NCBI GenBank assembly: GCA_020722815.1
Contig: DYKB01000002.1
Coordinates: forward strand, 1-64,000
Direction of reading: 5' to 3'
Source: Caldithrix sp.
GTDB lineage: Bacteria > Zhuqueibacterota > Zhuqueibacteria > Thermofontimicrobiales > Sulfurfontimicrobiaceae
Length of the DNA stretch: 64,000 nt
Shown: in pieces, positions 56,377 through 64,000 of the stretch
Numbering within the stretch: position 1 is the first letter of the stretch
Layout: each line of letters begins with the position of its first letter
Position numbers and translations under genes: made by a program
The notes under the pieces: model-generated
What the model saw: only the letters and a program-made list of their open reading frames with translations
The model's database searches: none
What the model was told of the DNA's origin: nothing

Positions 56377-59337
56377 TTATTGTTCAACAAGATTGATTCG
56401 AATTACATTATCACCATTTTGGGTGATTGTAAAATTGGTTCGCTTCGGGAAGAAGCCATCCCTGGCAACCTTAAAAATATATTGACCCAATGGGAAATTA
56501 TGAACACAGATGCCCCGATCATCTGTTAATTTTAAAAACTTTTCCTCATTTTGTGTTTCATTCATATTCCGATAAAATATCTGAACATTTTTTAACGGTT
56601 CATTAGTCAGGGCGTGGGTCACAATTATCTGTACCTGCGTCTGATTGGCTTCCATTTGAACGGCTACCATTTTTTGAGATGGCGAAATGGAAACCAGTGC
56701 GTCTTTATAGCCCGGTTTAGTGAACAGGGCTTCGTATTGTACAGCATTTAAATCCATTTCAAAGGGGGTCGGCTTATTGATCGTTGTTTTTTGGCCGCTA
56801 TGAATCAACTGGACTAAGCGGGCCCCAACATCATCATCCGAGGCTAATTCGGCATCGCGTGAAAGAAAACGCACGCGACGGGTGAGCATGACATTCAGTC
56901 TGGACACTGTTGTTTCATCCACATTGACTTCAATTGATTGTGGATTAAAGCCATTTTTATCGATTTTGATCGTGTGAATACCAAACGTCAGGTAGATAAC
57001 GCCACCAGCGCCTGTTTTTCCGGCAGGTTTTCGATCATCATCCAGATAAATATTCGCACCTGTCGGCACGGATTGGATTTGAAACATCTTTCGAAAAAAG
57101 CCCTGCACAATAAACCGGGTGTTTTGATTTTTTCCATCACCTTTTTCGCGATTAATTCGCCAGAATCGATTGCTCTCCAGTTGATCGTCAATTTCCAGCA
57201 GATTAAAAGTAAAGCCGGTGAGACGTTGAAAGCCTTCTTTTTCCATTTCAATTGTCAACGTCTTGCCAACTTCCCATTGAATCTCACAGGAAGTTTCCTG
57301 ATTCAATCGAACATCATTCAGATATACTCTGGCCCTGCCCGGAAAAGATTGCAATTCAATGGTCGCCATAAAATGAAAAATAAAAGCATCGCTTCCGGCT
57401 GATTTTTTTTGTCCTTCAACTTTTATTTCACCCTTCTCGGGAACATTAATCGATTTTTGAATCGGGGTAAAACCCGGGTAAGTCAGTTTTAATTTATGAA
57501 CGCCTGGTGAAATATTTTGAATTGAAATGGGTGTTTTCCCTTCTAAAAGATCATCGTCCAGGTATACCTGCGCGCCCGATGGAAATGAGACAATTTTGAT
57601 TGCCGGTGGAAAAAAGAAATTTGACAATCCCTTTCCCATGGATGTCCACTTAAAAGACACATCCATAACGAGAAAAATCATTCCCACCAGAAAGAATCCA
57701 GCCATGCCGGCGATAATTTGCCGTCGGTAAGAACGCGAGGCCAGCCGGACAATATCAATTACGGTTTTTATTTCATCACCGGATTCTTCTTCCTCGAATC
57801 GTGGAATTACCGGCGGTGATGCAAGTGGAGAAAAATTTCGTGATATATTGGATTCTGCCGCTTCCTTCTGAAATGAAACAGAAGAAGGTTTATTTTTATT
57901 AATTTTCGGTTCAGCTTCCGAAATTGAACTATCGGAAGTCGGGATTGGTACGGGATTACTGTTTGATAAGTTATCAATTGGAAGTTTTTTATCGAAATCA
58001 AAATCCACATCCAATTCTTTATCACCCCCCAATACGGATGATTGAATATCCCGGATATCCCATTTTGTTATATCATCATCAAGTTCGATTGGGGAACTGG
58101 CTTGTTCTTCTTCAATTTTATCAATCGATTCAGTTTTATCTTCCAGACCGACACGCGCCAGAATTTTCTGAAATTCCGGATCATCAAATGGAGAAGGTGG
58201 TGGGGCCCCTTGTTTTTCGGTACTTGTCGGTTCATGTTGGCTTGCTAAATTTTTTGTAAGAAGCTCAGAATCGACTAAAGCTATTGTTTCATCGTCCGGA
58301 ATACCCAGATCAAGCTCGTTTTCGAGGATTGGTTCCGCGATACGGCCGGCTGGCATTTCCAGTGGATTCAACTGGATGGCTTCCGGATATTCTATTTCTT
58401 CTTTTGTCAAAAATAACGATTTAACATATTCTCCCAATTCTTCGGACATTTCGATTGTTCGTGACGCCAGCATGAGATATTGCGCCAAATCCAGATACAT
58501 CTGATTCGCACTTTGATATCGCTCTTCCAGCTTGGGATGGATTGCTCGTGCTATAATATATTGCAGCGCTTCCGGCACCTGAGCGGTTTGTAAAGGTTTT
58601 ACATCGAATTTGCCGGCCTGAATTTGCTCCATTATTTCTTTGTCAGAATTTCCCTGAAACGCACGAACGCCAGAGATCAATTCATAGAAAATTGCCCCCA
58701 GCGAAAAAATGTCGGCTTGGCCATTAATTAATATATTGCCAGTAATTTGTTCCGGTGACAAATATGGCAGTTTTCCGCCCATAACTGTGATTGTCGAATT
58801 CGATTTTTGCTCATAGCGTACCCTGGCAATACCAAAATCAATGATTTTTACATCGCCTTTCATGGAAAGCATGATATTTGAAGGTGAAATGTCCTGGTGT
58901 ACGAGATTTAGTGGTTCGCCTGTTAAAGCATCTTTTCGATTATGGGCATATTCCAGTGCTTTACAAACTTCACCAATGATATAGGTCGCGAGATTAATGG
59001 AAAGTTTTTTATTCAACTGCTTTGAGCGTCGAATAACCTTGTAGAGATCAACACCATCAATGTATTCCATAATGATATAAAAGTGACCATCCGGCGTTTT
59101 TAACAAGTCAAATATATGGACAATATTATGATGATTTAGCTTGGCAGCATTTCTGGCTTCTGCCTGAAACAGATCGATAAAACGGGCTTCTTCCAATAAT
59201 TCGGGAGCAATTTCCTTAATTGCAACAGCCTTTCCGAGATTACGATCAAAGCCATAATAAACAATACCGAATCCACCTTTTTTGATTTCTGAAATAATTT
59301 CGTACTTGCCATCTAATATTTTGCTTGGCTGCATCAT
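56377..59337 (-). CDS. PknB-type Ser/Thr kinase with periplasmic PEGA domains
   Basis: A 986-residue receptor kinase. The N-terminal kinase (about 12-290) looks active: KKGGFGIVYYG loop, VAIKEI Lys, LVHQDISPSNIML with the catalytic Asp, IDFGIA and YLSPEQ. A long acidic, Ser/Pro-rich linker follows (about 330-530, a likely phosphorylation region), then a transmembrane helix (about 540-565). Outside are three PEGA domains (FPSGAQVYLDDD, FPGRARVYLND, VPTGANIYLDDD) and a C-terminal CarboxypepD-like beta domain (LTDDRGICVHNFPLGQYIF). GGAG precedes the ATG by about six bases. As the first gene of the minus-strand cluster, it is probably the writer for the FHA reader and substrates in the TPR proteins. 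Confidence 0.93.
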   Translation of the reverse strand: MMQPSKILDGKYEIISEIKKGGFGIVYYGFDRNLGKAVAIKEIAPELLEEARFIDLFQAEARNAAKLNHHNIVHIFDLLKTPDGHFYIIMEYIDGVDLYKVIRRSKQLNKKLSINLATYIIGEVCKALEYAHNRKDALTGEPLNLVHQDISPSNIMLSMKGDVKIIDFGIARVRYEQKSNSTITVMGGKLPYLSPEQITGNILINGQADIFSLGAIFYELISGVRAFQGNSDKEIMEQIQAGKFDVKPLQTAQVPEALQYIIARAIHPKLEERYQSANQMYLDLAQYLMLASRTIEMSEELGEYVKSLFLTKEEIEYPEAIQLNPLEMPAGRIAEPILENELDLGIPDDETIALVDSELLTKNLASQHEPTSTEKQGAPPPSPFDDPEFQKILARVGLEDKTESIDKIEEEQASSPIELDDDITKWDIRDIQSSVLGGDKELDVDFDFDKKLPIDNLSNSNPVPIPTSDSSISEAEPKINKNKPSSVSFQKEAAESNISRNFSPLASPPVIPRFEEEESGDEIKTVIDIVRLASRSYRRQIIAGMAGFFLVGMIFLVMDVSFKWTSMGKGLSNFFFPPAIKIVSFPSGAQVYLDDDLLEGKTPISIQNISPGVHKLKLTYPGFTPIQKSINVPEKGEIKVEGQKKSAGSDAFIFHFMATIELQSFPGRARVYLNDVRLNQETSCEIQWEVGKTLTIEMEKEGFQRLTGFTFNLLEIDDQLESNRFWRINREKGDGKNQNTRFIVQGFFRKMFQIQSVPTGANIYLDDDRKPAGKTGAGGVIYLTFGIHTIKIDKNGFNPQSIEVNVDETTVSRLNVMLTRRVRFLSRDAELASDDDVGARLVQLIHSGQKTTINKPTPFEMDLNAVQYEALFTKPGYKDALVSISPSQKMVAVQMEANQTQVQIIVTHALTNEPLKNVQIFYRNMNETQNEEKFLKLTDDRGICVHNFPLGQYIFKVARDGFFPKRTNFTITQNGDNVIRINLVEQ

Positions 59338-60092
59338 GAAGCACTCCGTTTCCTGGAAATTGTTATCGCAAATTGCCAGCTTTTTTCAAAATGTCTGATG
59401 AAAACAATTCATTAATCAGGAATTTACATCGCCCTTAATTTTGATTCATGATTTAGAATTTACCTGCCGGTATTTCAAATACAGGCCAGTAAACTTTCTT
59501 TTACCGAATTGTATTGAATCTGATGGATAAAATTGTTCACCTTTAATGAAATTGGTGTTGGAATTAGCCATTAAAGACGCTCTATTATCGCATATAAGGT
59601 ACGTATAAATCCCTTCTTAAGGCTTTTATTGCCGTTTGGTCAATGCTAATTTTGACCGGGAATAAGACAATCACCAATAAAACGCAAATATTATACCAAT
59701 GATCGAAGCGAAAACCACAATATACAAGTCGTATCGGGTTAGTATTCCGATTATTTGTAGTGAGGCGATAGTAGATAGAAAATTAAAATTTTGTAATTGA
59801 AATTTGCGATATTTCCTCAAAAAGTATGAATGGGTGGTGCGTCAATTTTTATAACTGGAAATTTGCATCAAAAATTTTCATAATTTCAGCAAACCTGCTA
59901 TTGATTGATCTCCACGAAAATCTAATTTAAAACTTTTTTCTAATAATTTTTTTGCAGATTTTTGATTATTGATTTTTTGTAACGACTCATGTTAAAAGTT
60001 CAATTTTTACTGATTCAGGGCTAAGAAATATGATAAAAGAAGGGCTTCGGACTGTGAATTTGCTAGCGTACACGTTTTAAAATTATTAAATC
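59338..60092. other. Divergent intergenic stretch without recognised content
   Basis: About 750 bases between the kinase start and the palindromic block. AT-rich; I see no coding frame, tRNA or strong hairpin. The promoters for the kinase cluster are presumably here, but I could not single one out. Confidence 0.5.
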
Positions 60093-60463
60093 TGACCCCT
60101 CACCCTAACCTTCTCCCCAGAGGGGAGAGGGAATAGCTACGCTCTCTCCCTTTGGGATGAGCGTGTCCCACATCTTATACTGGACACGGAGAGATGGTAA
60201 AATGGCGGAGAATGAGAACGAAACCGGTACCTTTTGAACTCACTCCCCAGCCCTCTCTCATGAAATGAGAAGGGGGAGAAACCGGTTTCTCCCCCTTCTC
60301 ATCTCAAAAGAAGGGGGTTGGCGGGATGAGTTCAAACGAACGACTGGCAAAAATTTGGCACTTTTTGGCGCTCGATTCCAATTTAACATCCTCTGCCCGT
60401 GTCCACCGTAACGCGATATGGGACACGATTCGACCTTTGAGAGAGGGTTGGGGTGAGGGTCAC
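60093..60463. mobile_element. Large nested palindromic element (CCCTCACCC ends)
   Basis: The left end (TGACCCCTCACCCTAACC) is inverted against the right end (GGGGTGAGGGTCA). Inside are mirrored GTGTCCCA/TGGGACAC words and a central perfect palindrome (60265-60302). The outer part resembles the palindrome inside 5691-5896. ORFs drawn across it are artefacts of the symmetry. Confidence 0.65.
60265..60302. repeat. 38-bp perfect palindrome
   Basis: Centred on AAACCGGTTT, with arms of ATGAGAAGGGGGAG and its complement; every base pairs with its mirror. It would form a 19-bp cruciform or a very stable RNA hairpin. Confidence 0.9.
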
Positions 60464-60830
60464 AAGTGGGGTTTAACGATAATTTGTAAAAAAGGGGATG
60501 GTAGTCAAACCGTGAACCCTGAACCAGCCAACCTGAGTCGTTATGATTTTTCTTAATATTTATTTCAATTGAAGTTATCACTGTCTATATTTTGTGACAT
60601 ACTGATACAATGTTTCGGGCATAAACATCGCCATATCATGATGTAAATTTTATTTGCCTTCATTTGGTGAGAAGGTGCGTCATCTGGAATCCAAAAGGTA
60701 AAAATGAAGTTATTCATCATGATATAATACTTGCATTTTAAGGAAAATTCTGTTATTTTATGGTAATTTCAGAAATTTCTGAAAGCGGCATAAAAAAGAA
60801 TGTGATAACCAAGCAGGCTAATTTTAATTC

Positions 60831-62159
60831 ATGAGTGAAATGGCATTAAAATCGTTTCAGGAATCCTCTATTACCATTGAAGAGATTCAAAAGTTGAAAG
60901 AGAAGGTTCGCCGGCTTGAAAGTTTAATTGAAGTCTCCGCCATTATTAGTTCAGAACTGGATCTCAAAAAATTATTAAAATTAGTCATGGAAAAAGCCCA
61001 AAAGGTCATGGACGCGGAAGCCAGTTCGGTGATTTTACTGAATGAAAATACCGGCAAACTGGAGTGGGAAGTCGCCCTGGGCGAGGTTGGGGAAGCCGTG
61101 CAACAAAAAGCGGTTCTGGAGCCAGGGCAGGGAATTGGCGGCTGGGTTGTTTCAACTGGAAAGCCACTAAATGTATCCGATGTTCGGAATGATCCCCGTT
61201 TTTATGCGCATACGGATGAAATTACAGGTTTTAAAACACGTTCTATTTTAGCCGTACCACTCATGGTAAAAGAAAAAGTAATTGGCGTGGCCGAGGTCCT
61301 GAACCCAATTGGTCGTTCGACTTTTGATAGCGATGATCTCGACTTGTTCACAACTTTTTCGCGTCAGGTCGCACTGGCTATCGAAAATGCGAAAATGTAT
61401 CGATTACAACTGGAACGACAAAAATTGGAACAACAACTGGAGGTTGCGAATTCTATTCAACAGAGTTTTATGCCCCAGCAATTTCCGACCAGTTCCGAAA
61501 AACGCTTTGCGGTGTGGGCAAAAAATATTCCCGCCCGGACTATTGGGGGGGATTTCTTTGATTTTATTGAATTTGCGAATGAACAAAAGTTGGGCGTGAT
61601 AATTGGGGATGTTTCCGGAAAAGGGATCCCAGCGGCTTTATATATGGCGCGATTGGTTAGTGATTTTCGATTTTTTGCGCAATCCAATAATTCCCCGGCC
61701 GCCTGTTTTACCACCATTAATAATTCCCTGGTTCGTCGCAGTCGGCGGGGATTCTTTGTTACCGCGATCTATCTACTGCTGGATGTAACGACAGGAACGC
61801 TAACGATGACAAATGGGGGGCATTTGCCACCACTCTGGTATCAAAAAGGAGTAGAAAAAGTTTCCTGGCTGGAAAAGAGTTTGGATATTCCACTTGGAAT
61901 TTCATCCAATATCGAATTTAGCTCTTTTCAACTTCAATTAAATCATGGGGATAGCATTGTTCTTTTTACAGATGGCATTATTGAAGCGAAAAACCGGTCT
62001 GGAAAACAGTTTACGCAGGAAAGACTGGAACAGTGTTTCCAAAAGCAATGGGATCATCCCCGTCAATTGATTCAAAATATACTGGAAGAAATCAAATTAT
62101 TTTCATCCGGGGCACCACAACATGATGACATGACAATTCTGGCGCTTACGTGGTGGTAA
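60831..62159 (+). CDS. GAF-SpoIIE (RsbU/RsbP-type) phosphatase
   Basis: A 442-residue cytoplasmic phosphatase for partner-switching. An N-terminal coiled coil (15-40) is followed by a GAF sensor (about 45-190; PGQGIGGWVVSTGKPL, TRSILAVPLMVKEKVIGV), a second coiled coil (190-215) and a SpoIIE-type PP2C domain with GGDFFDF, GDVSGKG, TNGGHLPP, LFTDGIIEA and QHDDMTILAL. All metal-binding Asp residues are present. It should dephosphorylate the STAS antagonist encoded two genes downstream. The GAF ligand is unknown. A 380-bp gap with a palindromic repeat separates it from the RsbW-like gene, so it may have its own promoter. Confidence 0.93.
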   Translation: MSEMALKSFQESSITIEEIQKLKEKVRRLESLIEVSAIISSELDLKKLLKLVMEKAQKVMDAEASSVILLNENTGKLEWEVALGEVGEAVQQKAVLEPGQGIGGWVVSTGKPLNVSDVRNDPRFYAHTDEITGFKTRSILAVPLMVKEKVIGVAEVLNPIGRSTFDSDDLDLFTTFSRQVALAIENAKMYRLQLERQKLEQQLEVANSIQQSFMPQQFPTSSEKRFAVWAKNIPARTIGGDFFDFIEFANEQKLGVIIGDVSGKGIPAALYMARLVSDFRFFAQSNNSPAACFTTINNSLVRRSRRGFFVTAIYLLLDVTTGTLTMTNGGHLPPLWYQKGVEKVSWLEKSLDIPLGISSNIEFSSFQLQLNHGDSIVLFTDGIIEAKNRSGKQFTQERLEQCFQKQWDHPRQLIQNILEEIKLFSSGAPQHDDMTILALTWW

Positions 62160-62539
62160 AATTTTTTTACCGGGCATAATAATTGCGTGATAAAAACAAT
62201 TTTGTAAAGACTCCGGCGGGTTAGACGATAAATTTTGTAACCGTTCACAGATTCAACGTTTCATGTTTAAGGATGGATAATTCTGGCGGAATCCGGCGCT
62301 ATTCGTAAAGTTGTTTCATCAAAAGCAGCATTAAAAAAATAACCGGGAACGTTGAACGCAGAACCTGTGAAAGGTTACGAAATTTTGTACTCAATTAAGC
62401 ATTAATAGTGATTTAATATTGTCATTGATAGCCTAAAAATAAATATTGGTAAAAAGGCCACACAATGACAACTTCAAATAAACTTTAATTGCTCTATTTT
62501 TTAAATTGGATTTTAATCAACAATTAAATCTGGCGTCCA
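62160..62539. other. Gap between SpoIIE phosphatase and RsbW-like genes
   Basis: Holds the family E palindromic element (62237-62378) and about 160 AT-rich bases in front of the RsbW start. No coding frame is supported. Confidence 0.6.
62237..62378. mobile_element. Palindromic element, family E
   Basis: GTAACCGTTCACAG at 62237-62250 and CTGTGAAAGGTTAC at 62365-62378 are inverted with one mismatch. A second inner pair CAACGTT/AACGTTG also mirrors. It is about 142 bp. Both outer flanks carry ATTTTGT-like words. Confidence 0.65.
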
Positions 62540-62959
62540 ATGGATGAAACAATTGAAATAAAAATACCGGGAAATCCAAAATTCTTAAAGCTGGTACGAC
62601 ATTCAGTGCAAAATTTATGTACCCTGCTGGGATTTTCAACCCGTGAAGCAAATCATATCACGCTGGCGATTGATGAAGCCTGTTCGAATATTATTCGGCA
62701 TGCCTACGGTGGAAAAACGAAGAAGCCGATTATTCTGAAAGCGATGATTATGCCGGATCGAATTCGTTTTATGATTTACGATCAGGGTAAACCCGCATCG
62801 CCTGAAGCTTTCCAATCGCGGGATCTGGATGATATCCGTCCAGGCGGTTTGGGAGTGCATTTAATAAAAAGTGTCATGGATAAATTTGAGTATCATCATC
62901 TTGCAGAAATGAATGAGCTAATACTTGAGAAAAATATTTCGCACCCGGTGGAGGTTTGA
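62540..62959 (+). CDS. RsbW-like anti-sigma/switch kinase (HATPase)
   Basis: A 139-residue GHKL ATPase of the RsbW/SpoIIAB class. The N-box is DEACSNIIRHAYGG, the G1 region is FMIYDQG and the G2 region is GGLGVHLIKSVMD. These kinases phosphorylate a STAS antagonist on Ser and otherwise sequester a sigma factor or other target. The RBS is poor. The stop at 62957-62959 is followed within two bases by the STAS start, so expression is coupled. No sigma factor gene is in the window, so the regulated target is not visible. Confidence 0.92.
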   Translation: MDETIEIKIPGNPKFLKLVRHSVQNLCTLLGFSTREANHITLAIDEACSNIIRHAYGGKTKKPIILKAMIMPDRIRFMIYDQGKPASPEAFQSRDLDDIRPGGLGVHLIKSVMDKFEYHHLAEMNELILEKNISHPVEV

Positions 62960-62961
62960 CA

Positions 62962-63300
62962 TTGCAGGTAAATATAAAATCGAATCAAAGTGGAATCACG
63001 ATCATTGAACTATTTGGTGAAATTGACCTGGATAGTTCACCTGACGTCAGAAAACAGATTCTGACAATTACCCAGAAAAAATCACCCAAAATAATTATTA
63101 ATCTCGCGGGGGTGACCTATATGGATAGTTCCGGTGTCGCGACGATGGTTGAAGGCTTGCAACGAACGAATGCTTATAATGGTCTTTTTGTATTGGTCAA
63201 TCTGGGACCTGGCGTTCGTGAAGTATTCGAATTAAGTCGGCTCGATAAGGTCTTTAAAATATATGCAGATATCAATGAAGCGCTTAAAAAATTGGAATAG
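62962..63300 (+). CDS. STAS-domain anti-anti-sigma factor / MlaB-like protein
   Basis: A 112-residue single STAS domain: IIELFGEIDLDSSPDVRKQI, the phospho-acceptor loop VTYMDSSGVATM and NLGPGVREVFELSRLDKVF. I choose TTG 62962 (GGAGG seven bases upstream) over TTG 62956, which would sit on the RBS. Its position after an RsbW-like kinase makes it the expected partner-switch antagonist. Its position 6 bp before an MlaE permease also fits MlaB, the STAS subunit of lipid-transport ABC complexes. It could serve in both roles. Confidence 0.9.
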   Translation: MQVNIKSNQSGITIIELFGEIDLDSSPDVRKQILTITQKKSPKIIINLAGVTYMDSSGVATMVEGLQRTNAYNGLFVLVNLGPGVREVFELSRLDKVFKIYADINEALKKLE

Positions 63301-63306
63301 AAGCGA

Positions 63307-64000
63307 ATGATTTATCAATTACTGGGAGATATTGGCAGAAAATCCCTTCTTTTTTTTAAACATATCACCAACTTTACTTACCTGGTAAAAGACGCGTTAT
63401 TTTGGATTTTTATTGCGCCGTTTAAAGGCAAAAATATACCCTGGCAAAATACAGCGAAACAGATGGTCAAAGTTGGGGTGGATTCCATTCCGATTGTGAC
63501 GATAATAACTTTCTTTGTGGGTTTAATTATTGCCATGCAATCCGCCTATCAATTGGAGCGATTTGGCGCACTGATTTATGTCGCGGATCTGGTTGCTGTT
63601 TCAATCACCCGCGAATTGGGACCACTCATCACGGCGATTATTATTACCGGGAGAAGTGGTTCAGCGATTGCTGCTGAGCTGGGAACAATGAAGGTTTATG
63701 AAGAAATTGATGCGTTGAGTACCATGGGTATCAATCCAGTCAAATTCCTGGTGGTGCCGCGATTTCTGGCACTGGCAGTGATGGTTCCCTGCCTGACGTT
63801 GCTGGCGGACTTAATGGGTATTGCCGGTGGTTTCACCCTGGCAACGACGGCTTTGAATCTGGATTTTGTCCGTTTTTTTTATCAAACCGTGAATGCACTG
63901 GCCTTAAAAGATTTGGCGACAGGTTTAACCAAGAGTTTTTTCTTTGCCTTAATCATCGCCGGTATGGGCTGTTATCAGGGCTTTATTGTTAAAGGCGGCG
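63307..64000 (+). CDS. mlaE: MlaE-family lipid ABC transporter permease (partial)
   Basis: The first 231 residues of an MlaE/YrbE permease, cut by the window end. The conserved core ELGPLITAIIITGRSGSAIAAELGTMKVYEEIDAL and FLVVPRFLALAVMVPCLTLLADLMGI are clear, with about five hydrophobic segments. The family forms the membrane core of Mla-type complexes that move phospholipids between the membranes. It begins 6 bases after the STAS stop, so it is co-transcribed with the partner-switching genes; mlaF- and mlaD-like genes are expected next. Confidence 0.93.
   Translation, partial: MIYQLLGDIGRKSLLFFKHITNFTYLVKDALFWIFIAPFKGKNIPWQNTAKQMVKVGVDSIPIVTIITFFVGLIIAMQSAYQLERFGALIYVADLVAVSITRELGPLITAIIITGRSGSAIAAELGTMKVYEEIDALSTMGINPVKFLVVPRFLALAVMVPCLTLLADLMGIAGGFTLATTALNLDFVRFFYQTVNALALKDLATGLTKSFFFALIIAGMGCYQGFIVKGG

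Noticed and set aside
42350..59337. Type VI secretion regulatory locus
   Set aside because: The kinase/FHA/PP2C triad is similar in kind, but no tss genes (sheath, baseplate, VgrG, ClpV) occur in the window.
60258..60581. 107- and 76-codon ORFs
   Set aside because: They cross the large palindromic element and owe their length to its symmetry.
1..64000. tRNA or rRNA genes
   Set aside because: Reading both strands by eye I found no convincing cloverleaf with a T-loop word or rRNA-like stretch; a tRNAscan run would be decisive.

Overview
The window reads as one piece of chromosome from an AT-rich, Gram-negative, non-model bacterium. Lipoprotein signal peptides, BON/OmpA and parvulin-type envelope proteins, an MlaE permease, WG repeats, dockerin-like Asp-rich loops in M14 peptidases and FG-GAP/VCBS propellers together suggest the Fibrobacterota-Chlorobiota-Bacteroidota neighbourhood (KSB1- or Calditrichota-like). 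That placement is an inference from protein style; there is no rRNA, tRNA or phage gene here to fix it. Coding density is moderate. Many gaps hold short palindromic or MITE-like repeats in at least five families, some nested in each other.

Layout. Positions 1-536 hold an 11-unit array of A-tract/palindrome repeats in front of a GPH-type sugar symporter. Positions 2000-6700 hold two inverted ~206-bp MITE-like copies bracketing a small DMT transporter, a PpiC-type lipoprotein and a nuclease/phosphatase-fold lipoprotein; the second copy abuts a decapitated WG-repeat gene. Positions 6700-14000 hold a tetraheme NapC/NrfH-like protein fused to a SUMF1 domain, a BON-OmpA protein, a GH172 enzyme, PPK2, and a lemA-TPM-TPM set. 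Positions 14300-25300 hold a HerA-like ATPase, an aminotransferase overlapping pckA, two secreted proteins and pruA. Positions 25400-32600 hold a glycosidase-like lipoprotein, an orphan PglZ protein, a DegT aminotransferase and an orphan corrinoid protein.

Positions 33000-41900 lie on the minus strand: a TPR protein with a degenerate CHAT domain, an intact M14 carboxypeptidase beside a catalytically dead paralogue, an alpha/beta-hydrolase without its nucleophile, and selD. The selD gene has an in-frame UGA at the catalytic position (residue 17) followed by a clear bacterial SECIS hairpin, so it is a selenoprotein that ordinary ORF calling truncates by 44 codons.

Positions 42350-59337 form the most striking block: eight minus-strand genes encoding a PEGA-domain Ser/Thr kinase, a double-FHA protein that crosses the membrane into an eight-repeat propeller, a tail-anchored PP2C phosphatase, four tandem paralogous membrane TPR proteins, and a TPR/cyclase-like/pseudokinase protein. 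This is a complete writer-reader-eraser phosphosignalling set wired to periplasmic TPR and propeller sensors, with no secretion machinery visible beside it. Across a repeat-rich gap, on the plus strand, lies a partner-switching set (GAF-SpoIIE phosphatase, RsbW-like kinase, STAS antagonist) running directly into an MlaE-type lipid-transport permease cut by the window edge.
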